Origin: Lasiosphaeria ovina
Lineage: Eukaryota > Ascomycota > Sordariomycetes > Sordariales > Lasiosphaeriaceae
DNA: 64,000 bases
Direction: 5' to 3'
Assembly (NCBI GenBank): GCA_033439765.1
Contig: JAULSN010000008.1
Coordinates: forward strand, 1,178,001 to 1,242,000
Both the position numbers and the translations under genes were made by a program. Below are positions 47,080 to 56,303 of this stretch, one piece after another (the stretch's first letter is position 1; each line of letters begins with the position of its first letter). The notes beneath the pieces were generated by a model. It ran no database searches. It saw nothing but the letters and a program-made list of their open reading frames with translations, and was not told the DNA's origin.

Positions 47080-47105
47080 GTATATTACTATACTCACCGC
47101 CCAGC

Positions 47106-48810
47106 ATGGCCGCCAACAACATGCTAAACCCCGCCGTCGACCCCAACAACGAGGACGACCTCTTCGCCCGCGAGGTCGCCGAGGTCAAGCAGTGGTGGTC
47201 CGACCCGAGGTGGCGCTACACAAGGCGGCCCTTCACGGCCGAGCAGATCGTGTCCAAGAGGGGCCACCTCAAGATCGAGTACCCCAGCAACACCCAGTCC
47301 AAGAAGCTGTGGCGCATCCTCGAGGGCCGCTTCCAGAACCGCGACGCCAGCTACACCTACGGCTGCCTCGAGCCCACCATGGTCACCCAGATGGCCAAGT
47401 ATCTTGATACTGTCTACGTCTCGGGCTGGCAGTCGTCGTCCACCGCCTCCGCCTCGGACGAGCCCGGCCCCGACCTGGCCGACTACCCCTACACCACCGT
47501 GCCCAACAAGGTCCAGCACCTGTTCATGGCCCAGCTCTTCCACGACCGCAAGCAGCGCCAGGAGCGCCTGTCGGCCACCAAGGCCCAGCGCGCGAGCCTC
47601 GCCAACGTCGACTACCTGCGCCCCATCATCGCCGACGCCGACACGGGCCACGGCGGCCTGACTGCCGTCATGAAGCTGACCAAGCTGTTCATCGAGAAGG
47701 GCGCCGCCGGCATCCACATCGAGGACCAGGCCCCCGGCACCAAGAAGTGCGGCCACATGGCTGGCAAAGTGCTGGTGCCCATTGGCGAGCACATCAACCG
47801 CCTAGTTGCCATCCGCGCCCAGGCCGACATCATGGGTGAGTTCTTTACCGTGTCTCCCTTTCGTTACAAACAAGACTGACAGACACAAATCAGGTTCGGA
47901 CCTGCTGGCCATCGCGCGCACCGACGCCGAGGCCGCCACGCTCATCACCACGACCATCGACCCGCGCGACCACGCCTTCATCATGGGCAGCACGAACCCG
48001 AACCTGCAGCCGCTCAACGACCTGATGATGGCGGCCGAGCGCGCGGGCAAGACGGGGCCCGAGCTGCAATCCATCGAGGACAGCTGGATGGCGCAAGCCG
48101 CCCTCAAACGCTTCGACGACGCCGTGCTCGACGCCATCGCGGCCTCGCAACACCCAGACCCGAAAGGTCTCGCGCAGCAATACCGCTCCGCCACGCAGGG
48201 CAAACAACTCTCCAACAGCGAAGCGCGCGCCGTCGCCCGCGGCCTGCTCGGCACCGACCTCTACTTCGACTGGGAGTCGCCGCGCACGCGCGAAGGGTAC
48301 TACCGGCTGCAGGGCGGGTGCGACTGCAGCATCAACCGGGCGGTGGCGTACGCGCCGTACTGCGACGCCATCTGGATGGAGAGCAAGCTGCCGGATTTCG
48401 CGCAAGCCCAAGACTTCGCCGCGGGCGTGCACGCGGCGTTCCCCGAGATGAAGCTCGCGTACAACCTCTCGCCGTCCTTCAATTGGAAGACGGCCATGCC
48501 GCGCGCCGACCAGGAGACGTACATCGCGCGGCTGGCGCAGCTGGGCTACTGCTGGCAGTTCATCACGCTGGCCGGGCTGCACACGACGGCGCTCGCGTCG
48601 GACCGGTTCGCGAGCGCGTATGCGAAGCATGGCATGCGCGCGTACGGTGAGCTGGTGCAGGAGCCCGAGATGGATGCCGGTGTCGATGTGGTCAAGCACC
48701 AGAAGTGGAGCGGCGCGACGTATGTCGACGAGCTGCAGAAGATGGTTACCGGCGGCGTCAGTTCGACGGCCGCGATGGGGAGCGGTGTTACGGAGGACCA
48801 GTTCCATTGA
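47106..48810 (+). CDS. icl1: Isocitrate lyase
   Basis: Two exons (47106-47835, 47894-48810) with a 58-nt intron give 548 aa, the length of fungal isocitrate lyases such as Neurospora acu-3. The enzyme splits isocitrate to succinate and glyoxylate, the first glyoxylate-cycle step, allowing growth on acetate and fatty acids. The signature KKCGHM with the catalytic Cys lies near residue 216, preceded by [10 protein letters not shown] (Mg/substrate loop) and [22 protein letters not shown], another conserved active-site stretch, lies near 450. The product starts [17 protein letters not shown] and ends TEDQFH with no PTS1, as in other filamentous fungi. Transcription in this family is usually acetate-induced and glucose-repressed, but I identify no specific site. 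Confidence 0.97.
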
Positions 48811-49573
48811 GTTTTACTTTCCTTTCTTGGGATAGAGACGGGTTTGGGAAGGGGGGGTGTGGACGTTTGTTGTGTTGCGTTGTGCTGCGTTGTGTCTTTG
48901 GAAAATGACGGTGTGAGGTGAAGTGACGTGAGGTGGCATCTGTGTATACACGCACGGGGGTTTCTCGCGGCAATTTTGTCTCTCTTCTTTTGTATCTTGT
49001 CTGTCTGCATGCGTTGCGGGGTATATTCAAGCCGTTTGTCTTTTGGTTGTCTGCATGTCTATCTATCCGTCATAGAATTATTCTGGACTGGACTGGACCA
49101 TGTTTAGATGATGTGATGCAGAAAATATCGCATTGCAATCCACTTTTTGCTTTCTCTATCTTTCTCTCTCTCTAGATGCCTATATATCCGTCTCTGCTGT
49201 GTCTGTTCTGTGTCTCTGCTGTGCTTGGAAGTACTGTGCCTCGTCAGTTAATGGAGCAGAACATAGCGAGGGAATACACAACTAGTGGATCTACGTCTAT
49301 TCTCCCGCCACTATGCCAACATGTAAACCGCGGCAACGAAAAGCCCTCTCACCTCTTATTGTATATTCTCTGTCCCAGCACACACAGACCCTCCTATCTC
49401 GCGCACGGTAATCAAACAAGACAAGACGGGACATGATAAACTCCGGCAACACAACACAACATAGATAAGAGCGTTGTCAAATCAAATGATGGGGAAAATC
49501 GCATTATCAACAACCCAGCCGCTTCTATTTCTTTTCTTTATCTACCTACCCAGCCTGCCTGTCTAATACTCAT
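48811..49573. other. Convergent intergenic region
   Basis: Three-prime flanks of isocitrate lyase (+) and amidophosphoribosyltransferase (-). It contains a G-run at 48850, GTTGTG repeats and a CT run at 49165. No gene is seen. Confidence 0.55.
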
Positions 49574-51690
49574 CTATCGACTAGAAAAGTCTGTTGCCAG
49601 ATTGTGGATGCTGTGTAGGGAGAACGCGTTAGCAAATTTCCAAACCCGAAATCGACTTTTTAGGGGGGGGCATACCTAATGTCTTCGCGATTCGCGTCGC
49701 TCTGCGAGTCCTTGGCCTCCTGCTGGGCCTCGGCCCTGAGCCGCAGCGTGGCCTCGCTGGTTTCGCCCGCGGCGTCGACGACGCCCACCGGGCCGCTGTT
49801 TCCCACCGCCACCACCGACGGGGAGCCGGCGGCGGCCGGCTCGTCCGACGTCGGGGCCGTCTTGCGCTTCTTGCCGCGGCTCTCGTTGAGGTGCTCAAAG
49901 TAGCCCTCGGGCACGGCCGTCTTGTACTTGCCGCAGAAGACGCCCACCTCAAAGTCCTTGACCTGGCCGTCGGGGTTCGCCTCGGTGCAGGCGTCCTTGA
50001 GGTCGTCGAGGTCCTGGTAGATGACCTCGTCGGCGTTGATGTGCCGCGCGATGTCCGTCCGCGTCTTCTCGTGCGCAATCAGCTCCTGGGGCGTGGCCAG
50101 GTCGATTCCGTACTGCGAGCAGCAGCGGTTAGCAACGACGCAGATTAACACATGACACAGGCGGGTACTAACAATGTGGGGGTGCATGATTGGCGGCGCA
50201 CAGCTCGCAAAGATGACTTTGCGGGCGCCCGCCTCGCGCGCCATGCTCACAATCTCGCGGCTGGTGGTTCCTCTCACGATGGAGTCGTCAACCAGGCACA
50301 CGACCCGCCCGTTGAACTCGGACTCCATGGCGCTCAGCTTCCTGCGCACGCTTTTTTGCCGCGCCTTCTGGCCGGGCAGGATGAAGGTGCGGTACACGTA
50401 GCGGTTCTTGACGAAGCCGTTGGAGAAGGGTATGCCGAGGCGCTCCGACACGACGGCCGCCGCCGTGTTGGCAGTCTCGGGGACGGGTATTATCACGTCG
50501 ATCTCCTTGATGCCCTCTTCCCCGAGGATCTCCCTAATCTTGCCGGCCAGCTTGGCGCCCATGTTCTGCCGGCTCCGGTTGATGGAGATTCCGTCCATGA
50601 CCGAGTCGGGCCTGGAGAAGTAGACAAACTCGACTAGGGTTAGGGTTAGCACGGGGAGCGCTTCCGACGAAAAAGGAGGCCATACAAATGTCGGGAGAGT
50701 ACGCCTTCCTCTCGACCACCTGGTGGAACTGGGGCTTGGCGCCCTTCTGGATGAAAACAGCCTGGCCCGGCAGGATGTCCTGGATGTCCCGGAAGCCGAG
50801 CTGGCGGAGGGCGATGCTCTCCGACGCCAGCATGTAGTCGACGCCGCCCTCGAGGGTGGCCGACGGCCGGGACCCAATGACGAGGGGGCGGATGCCGTAC
50901 GAGTCGCGGAAGGCTAATATTCCGAACCCAGCAATCATGGCGGTGGCGGCCCATGCGCCCTCGCACCGCTGGTATGTCGAGGCCAGCGAGCTGAAGATGT
51001 CGTCGACGTTGACACGGGCCTTGCCCGTCTCGTTGAGGGCGCTGGCAAAGATGTTTAGCATCAGCTCGCTGTCCGAGTCCGTGTTGACGTGGCGGTGCGC
51101 CTCCTGATCGAGGTAGCTGCGCAGAGCCGGGGCGTTGATCAGGTTGCCGTTGTGGGCAAAGCAGATTCCGTAGGGCGAGTTGACGTAGAAGGGTTGGCTC
51201 TCGGCGCTCTGGGCACCGGGCGGCGGGTCAGCATCTAGTTCCTGGACGGGGCGGGCCGCGGACAAGCTAGCTGGCAAGGAGGGAAGCCAGAATGCTGGGA
51301 CGGCATGGCAGACGAGGACATATTGGGACGGGCGCACAAGGCTGAGAGACGCGAGACGCGAGACGAGGGACATGGAATTCATACCGAGCTCGTGCCTGCT
51401 GTGGGATAGCGCAGATGGGCAATGCCCATGTAGCCCGGAAGGTCGGCGGCGCGTTTTCCATCGTCGAAGACCTACTAAATCAGCGGAGGCCCTCGGGGGT
51501 GAAGGAGGACGCGAACCTTGGAGGCCATGCCGTTGCCCTTGCACTGGAATATTCTGCCTCCGGTGGCGCAGGTAGCAATGCCGCAAGCATCTTGCCCCCG
51601 GTGCTGGAGATAGTAGAGACTCTCGTGCAGGTCGACGGCAGCATCGGCATTGGCCGAGTCGCCCAGCATGAGGGCTAGGATGCCGCACAT
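49574..51690 (-). CDS. ade4: Amidophosphoribosyltransferase (first step of purine synthesis)
   Basis: Six exons on the minus strand: 51690-51517, 51471-51385, 51208-50686, 50633-50173, 50112-49676 and 49610-49574, with introns of 45, 176, 52, 60 and 65 nt, giving 572 aa. It transfers the glutamine amide nitrogen to PRPP to make phosphoribosylamine in the cytosol. The N-terminal Cys2 of MCGILALM is the glutaminase nucleophile; [11 protein letters not shown] and the HNGNLIN loop are class II glutaminase motifs. The C-terminal half has the PRPP-binding signature [15 protein letters not shown]. The last exon ([13 protein letters not shown]) was added because the penultimate exon ends at ATTAG|gtatg, and an AG followed by this short in-frame tail restores the familiar REDIS-HN ending. 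The tail before it is low complexity (Ala/Ser/Pro), longer than in bacterial PurF. Confidence 0.95.
50634..50650 (-). repeat. Telomere-like hexamers inside an ade4 intron
   Basis: On the minus strand the 52-nt intron ends GCTAACCCTAACCCTAG, that is two CCCTAA units. CTAAC also serves as the branch site and CTAG as the acceptor. Fungal telomeres are usually TTAGGG, so the match is to the telomere unit, though it is short enough to be chance. Confidence 0.6.
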
Positions 51691-52959
51691 GGTGACGGCT
51701 CTGGTAGGGGGCGAAGGCGAGGTTGAGTCGAGGGGATGGAAGGGTCAATGTGACAGAAGGTCGACAGCTAGCTGGTGCGGCTTAAAGTCTGAAGTCCCTG
51801 CCGGAGAGAGAGCACAGCACTCGACGTTGGCCAACGGTTTATCCCTGCCGAGTATCAGGTAAGGTAGGTGGGTAGGTGGAGGGGTCGTTGATCTGCGTCG
51901 TGGAGGAGGAGGCTACTTTGGCGGGGCGCGCTACTTGGCGAGGGCGAGGGCGAGGGCGAGGGGTACTGCGGTAGAATCCGTGTACATGAACGTGCCCATT
52001 TTGATTATGTTTCTGTTAAAAGAGAGCGAGCGGGAGGAAGGGCGGTAAGAGCGGTGGTGGCAAGTATCGGAATCGGAATCGGTATCCATTTCTGGCGTCT
52101 CCTTCTCTGCCGGATAGTGGCAGCGCATCCTGTACAGTACTGTACAGTACATACCGCAAGTACCTGACACTCTCCCGAGGGAGGGCAAATTTTTTTTTCT
52201 TGGAGGGGCAGCATCAATTTGCGGGGCAGCGCCGATGCAGGCCTCGTCGCTGGTCTTATCGAGATTGGCGAGGCCTTATCCATTGGCCGATCGTTCAGTG
52301 GCTTAAGCCATCGGGACGAGACCGGGAACGTGGTGCCAAGGATTGTGTTGCCTTCCGCAGGCTTGGGGTCTGGGTTGGGGTGGCATAATTTACTCCGTAC
52401 TGTACCTCTATGTAACGATGTATGTACGTGGGCGCGAATTAGTAAACCATAACTCGCAACACAAGGCCTATTTGTGCAAGAACTTTATTGCGGCTTACTC
52501 ACGGGTATTATACCTCAAGAGCCAAAAGCATTTTCTACAGCTAAACCCAAATACGTGTACCGTACCAAATTACCAACATAAGATACCAGAGTACAGGGGG
52601 AAAAAAGGGGGGAAACAAAACAAAAATAAAACATACAACACCAGGGATTCGCTAGCCGTCACCGACCCAACTACTAGTCTGGCGGTCACTAGTTTAGCTA
52701 GGGGAGAGCGGACGGGATCCCGAGTTCTCTAGCACCTATGGTCGTATGTGACAGTCTACGCCGTCGGCGGACGGATGGGCGAAGGCTTCTGTTAGACCTC
52801 TACCTTGCCCTGCCCAGGGGCCTTGGGTACGAACATCTACACACATGTCCGTAAGAATCTAGAGCATTCAAGTCACCGCACCTCCGGATCCAATGCCTTG
52901 GAATTTCCAACTACAGGTTAAGCAGACGCCGAGAACCAAGTAGTTCCCCCCTTGTTACC
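51691..52959. other. Upstream region of ade4 and left edge of the repeat island
   Basis: Contains GGCGAG hexamer repeats (51940-51960), a tandem palindrome at 52131-52151 and, from about 52440, AT-richer DNA without a gene. No coding frame is supported. Confidence 0.45.
52131..52151. repeat. TGTACAGTAC tandem duplicate with palindromic core
   Basis: TGTACAGTAC occurs twice head-to-tail. GTACAGTACTGTAC (52132-52145) reads the same on both strands. It lies about 440 nt upstream of the ade4 start and could be a factor-binding site or a microsatellite-like accident. Confidence 0.7.
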
Positions 52960-53076
52960 ATCACCACATAGCCCAACCCCTGAATATTCTTGACGTGGTG
53001 TCTTATCTAGGTTGTTATGAAGAATAAAAATTATAGGTAATTCCAGGAGAGAGAGAAGTATCTAATATTCTATAAT
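52960..53076 (+). repeat. Interspersed repeat, copy A (direct partner of copy B)
   Basis: Matches 53862-53973 on the same strand in order: CCCCTGAAT, then GGTGTCT.TCTAGGT-like sequence, TGAAGAATAAA-ATTATAGGTA, then GGAGAGAGA and a TAATATTCTA/AAGATTCTA block. Copy B continues about 90 bp further right than the alignable part of copy A. Confidence 0.6.
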
Positions 53077-53439
53077 GCGCTAGGCCGTGAGTCAAGTGCT
53101 TGGGAATCAACTGGGCAGTCAACTGCCCTGTCAAGGACCCAGCCACAAGTGGTTCCATAACGACCCCTGCTTTTTGAGGAAAGAAAAGAAAGAAAAGGAC
53201 TGAGCCACATGCAGATTGCGGCACTGGGTACCTTATCAATCCGACGGCCGAGTCTGGGCTTAGTACGGACGGCGAGAAGTAGATCCCCTTAGTGCTCAGA
53301 AACTCGCGGTGGCCCGATCTCTCGTCAGATGTAGTTGACTTCGTGGCGGGCTGCCTGGAATGTGCAACACACGGCCCTCGGACACCGCATACTCCTCCTC
53401 AGCCGTTTACGATCTCGAGCCCATTTTAAGTTACTTAGA

Positions 53440-53690
53440 AATACGCACCTTTTTGTCATTATTGACTACTTCTGTTGGCCGTTTCCTGTCCCTTCGACCA
53501 CGGCAACGGACACTCTGAAGGCCTTTTCGCGTTGGCAGTCGGTAACTGCTGTGAAACCTGCTGCTGTATGCCAGGATCCTGGATCAGCATTTGTCTCTGA
53601 AGAGTTCAATTTCCCATTAAGAGAGAAGGGGATCGAAACCGCTCACGCGTCTTCGCACTCTCACGAATCTATCGGGCAAAGGACAGGTCA
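53440..53690 (+). pseudogene. Retroelement integrase core fragment
   Basis: Part of an open frame running 53335-53748. It reads FVIIDYFCWPFPVPSTTA, then TLKAFSRWQS, then QDPGSAFVSEEF and SHSHESIG, the pattern of the Ty3/gypsy-type integrase core, with the first acidic residue in IDYF and the second in DPGSAF. Residues before and after do not resemble the rest of a polyprotein, and no reverse transcriptase, RNase H or gag is adjacent. It lies between repeat copies A and B. It is a short relic and not a working gene. Confidence 0.55.
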
Positions 53691-53864
53691 CATGGGTGGG
53701 ACGCCAGTATTAGATACAGCCCCCCCACCAATAGCAGCGTTTTTTTAGGAATTTTACATCCATACAGCACCCAGTAGCCATCATCAATCGAGTCAGCCCA
53801 TTTTCACCATTTTGCCCCCCGTTCGTTCCCCTTACTGGATTCACCCATACGGTTCTTCTGGTAT

Positions 53865-54060
53865 TATTGCCATGTAGTCTCACCCCTGAATGCTTATTCG
53901 GTGTCTAGGTGCTTTTGAAGAATAAATATTATAGGTATTTCTAGGAGAGAGATAGACCTCTAAGATTCTAAAACAGGGGTTCCAATAGCTATCACCTCCC
54001 TCGGAGAAAAACCTTGAGGGCGAGCCGTCAGGTGCTGAGGCCTTTCAAATGCAGGGCCAG
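53865..54060 (+). repeat. Interspersed repeat, copy B
   Basis: Longest copy of the family. Its left half matches copy A, and its right half matches copies C and D: GACCTCTAAGATTCTA, then GGTTCCAATAGCTATCACC, then GAAAAACC..GAGGGCGAG and TGAGGCC. The right end overlaps the stop codon of the coiled-coil frame at 54045. Confidence 0.65.
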
Positions 54061-54455
54061 TCCCAGAAAGACCCTTCGCTCCTTGGTTGGGTGGCCGTCT
54101 TGTGATCCTCAAGCTTGGGTTTGAGGCCGAAAACCTTGGCTCTGATGCCAGCAAGCTCGTTTCTGACGCCGGCAAGGTCGGTTCCGATGCCGGCAAGGTC
54201 GGTTCTGACGCCGGCAAGCTTATATTCAATCCCAACAAGCCTGGATTCAATCCGAACAAGCTTGGTCTCGAGGCCTTGGAGCTTGGTTTCGACGCCGGGG
54301 ATTTTCGAGTCGACTATAACGGCATGGACACCTGACATTTCTGGGCTGGCGTTCTGATTTTGCGAGGAATTGTTTGAATAGCTCTGGATCGACGTGCGGA
54401 TAATGGGAGGCCGCATCAGATGTGAACGTGTCGTGGAAAGAAATAGGCGAGACAT
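54045..54455 (-). CDS. Small coiled-coil protein with mitochondrial-type N-terminus, unknown family
   Basis: Frame of 136 aa from ATG 54455; the frame is open to 54533 (162 aa), but the inner start gives MSRLFLSTTRSHLMRPPIIR, a basic, Ser/Thr-rich and acid-free N-terminus like a mitochondrial presequence. From about residue 50, seven-residue repeats follow: KLQGLET, KLVRIES, RLVGIEY, KLAGVRT, DLAGIGT, DLAGVRN, ELAGIRA. This is a clean heptad pattern expected to form a coiled coil, encoded by a 21-bp degenerate tandem repeat. The end DHKTATQPRSEGSFWDWPCI runs into repeat copy B. I recognise no family. Its 5' flank lies in a duplicated and inverted region, and a decayed relative of its N-terminus lies at 55140-55215, so it may belong to a mobile or expanding family. 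It could be non-functional. Confidence 0.45.
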   Translation of the reverse strand: MSRLFLSTTRSHLMRPPIIRTSIQSYSNNSSQNQNASPEMSGVHAVIVDSKIPGVETKLQGLETKLVRIESRLVGIEYKLAGVRTDLAGIGTDLAGVRNELAGIRAKVFGLKPKLEDHKTATQPRSEGSFWDWPCI

Positions 54456-54580
54456 GGCGGGCGCTTTCTTGTGATGTAATAGTCGCCAGTTTTTGATGTC
54501 CTGATGATCTGGCGAAATGGAGGAAGCTTGCAAAGATCTGGGTGAATGCAGTGCGTTAGTGGCCTCGTATTTCCGATGAT

Positions 54581-54950
54581 CTTGTAATGAGTGGGAAATG
54601 GATGGGGGTTTGCAATGATCTCGGTGAATGGAGTGCGTTGGTTGACAATTTAAAGGAAGCTAGCTGGCAGAAGCTTTCTTTAGTGAGCCACGGTGGAGTT
54701 GGCAATCCCTCGTGACAGCCTAGGTTTCGGGTAGAAAAGGATAGCGGGAAGGAGTTTAACATACGGTTCGGATACCTCTCGCCATTTGTTTTTATGGCGG
54801 GTAGTTCTGTGTCTTGCTCGGGTCTTCTGATGGCTAACCAAAGCTTCTGCCAGCTTCCCTTAAATTGTCAACCTACCTAGGTACCTAACTAACACACCCC
54901 GTTCACCCGGATTTTTGCAAGCCTCCTCCATTTCACCAGATCATTATAAG
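54581..54950. repeat. Large imperfect inverted repeat, arms about 96 and 110 bp
   Basis: The left arm 54581-54676 and the right arm 54841-54950 are reverse complements over their length, with shared words GTTGACAATTTAA, AGCTGGCAGAAGCTT and GAAATGGA. The loop is about 164 bp. A third, direct copy of the outer part lies at 54506-54560. The right arm has about 19 extra bases made of AGGTACCTAGGTAGG. Confidence 0.7.
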
Positions 54951-55139
54951 ACTATTAGAACAGCAGAACTACTAGACTACTCCGTTACAACAGAGCCCCA
55001 CCAATATCTTATAAATATATTCCTAAACCAAGTTAATATATTCCCAACCCGGAAAGCTAATACAGGATCCAGCACCAGGCGGTAAATCAGATGTCATAGG
55101 CTTGTTGCTTGGATTGCGCGAGGAGGGAATCGCTTGGTT

Positions 55140-55215
55140 GATTAGTACCTCTGGATCGACGTGCGGAGAACGGGAGGTCGTACGATGTGTGAATCGCATC
55201 GCAGATAGCAGCAAC
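55140..55215 (-). pseudogene. Decayed relative of the coiled-coil gene's N-terminus
   Basis: On the minus strand it encodes SHIVRPPVLRTSIQRY followed by a stop, parallel to SHLMRPPIIRTSIQSY of the frame at 54045-54455. The DNA also matches (TCTGGATCGACGTGCGGA is shared). No coiled-coil continuation is seen. Confidence 0.55.
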
Positions 55216-55303
55216 GGTGGCGATGGCGATGGCGATGGGGGTGGCCGCGTAGTTATAAGAAGTGGATAGAACTTTGGTATTTATCAAGACCTGTAACATT
55301 CTA

Positions 55304-55492
55304 CACGAAACCTTCAGGTTTCTCGATTACGGCTCTGGATTTCTCCGTTAGGCCTTGACGTGAACACCAGACGTATCTTCTGTCTAGTCTATGCTCAAGA
55401 CGTTTTTAAAATTTAAATGGAGGTATCATACACGAGGCCTTTTAGTTTTCTCTATTACGGCTCTAGACTTCTCCATTAGGTCTTAACGTGAA
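55304..55492 (+). repeat. Two diverged direct copies of about 61 bp
   Basis: 55304-55364 and 55431-55492 align with about 10 substitutions, 8 of them transitions, and one inserted base. Shared words are ATTACGGCTCT and ACGTGAA. The excess of C/T and G/A differences fits RIP or old deamination. Confidence 0.7.
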
Positions 55493-56303
55493 TGCTAGCG
55501 CCACCCTGCTCTAGTGAACTCTCCAGCTGGCTTCTTTCGACAGGATCAACTACCTTACCTAGGTAGCCATAAGTACACAACCCTTGGCTGGAATTTTGAT
55601 CTAGCGAGGAGCCACGATCACGACCACAGAGAAGGCACTCTAGCAGTGGAAGGCCCTTTCTGCTATCCTTTCCCCCCCAAATCTCGGCTGTCACGAGTGG
55701 TCGCGAACTGAGACTTTATGCTCGAGAATAGCAAAGCTGAGTTCGTGACGCAGGAAACAACAATTGGAACGGCGAATAGGTGCGAAAATGAAGTTGCAAG
55801 TCTAGGTCTACCTATCTCCAAGGGAGAGGATGCGGTCCTCAGTCTAACCTCTAGACGCTCTATCCGCCAGCTCTATCCGCCCGTCCAACCAGGCCAGACT
55901 CTATCAACCTGTTGCTCTATTATCAGATCAACTAGCTAGGTAGGCAAGCAGATGGCTGACTCACCGTTTGCTGGCTGGCTTAGCTTCTTGGGATGATCAT
56001 TCTCAATTCTCAATTTCCACGTTAAACGCTCTCTTGTCGCGCCAACACCTCCAAAATAAACCACACCCAAATAGCAAGCCACGCCAAATCATTTGACAAC
56101 CTCCACCACCACTACTACTGAGCAAACACAGTATAGCAGTATGAACAACAGCTCGATGTCCATGTCATGTCATGCCATATGCATGTGAATGAACAAGCCG
56201 CCAAAGCGTCTAACCCCCACGGTCCAACGGCAATCCGGTAAGCCTCGACGTCATCATATGAGACTGGGTGATAAGTCCACGAGAGAAAGAGAAAGGAAAA
56301 CAA
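55493..56303. other. Right edge of the repeat island and 3' flank of neutral trehalase
   Basis: No supported gene. AGGTAGCC/CTAGGTAGG words occur near 55553 and 55930. The last 200 bp are likely the 3' UTR of the minus-strand trehalase. Confidence 0.5.

Larger units (their letters stand above)
44994..47105. other. Intergenic between SNF2-type gene and isocitrate lyase
   Basis: Holds the 3' UTR of the SNF2 gene (with G-runs), a TACGTACGTACGTAC palindrome at 45658-45672, GGA and CTG microsatellites, and the pyrimidine-rich leader of the lyase. Frames up to 194 codons (46108-46692 minus) have no protein-like features beyond repeat-encoded Gln. Confidence 0.5.
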
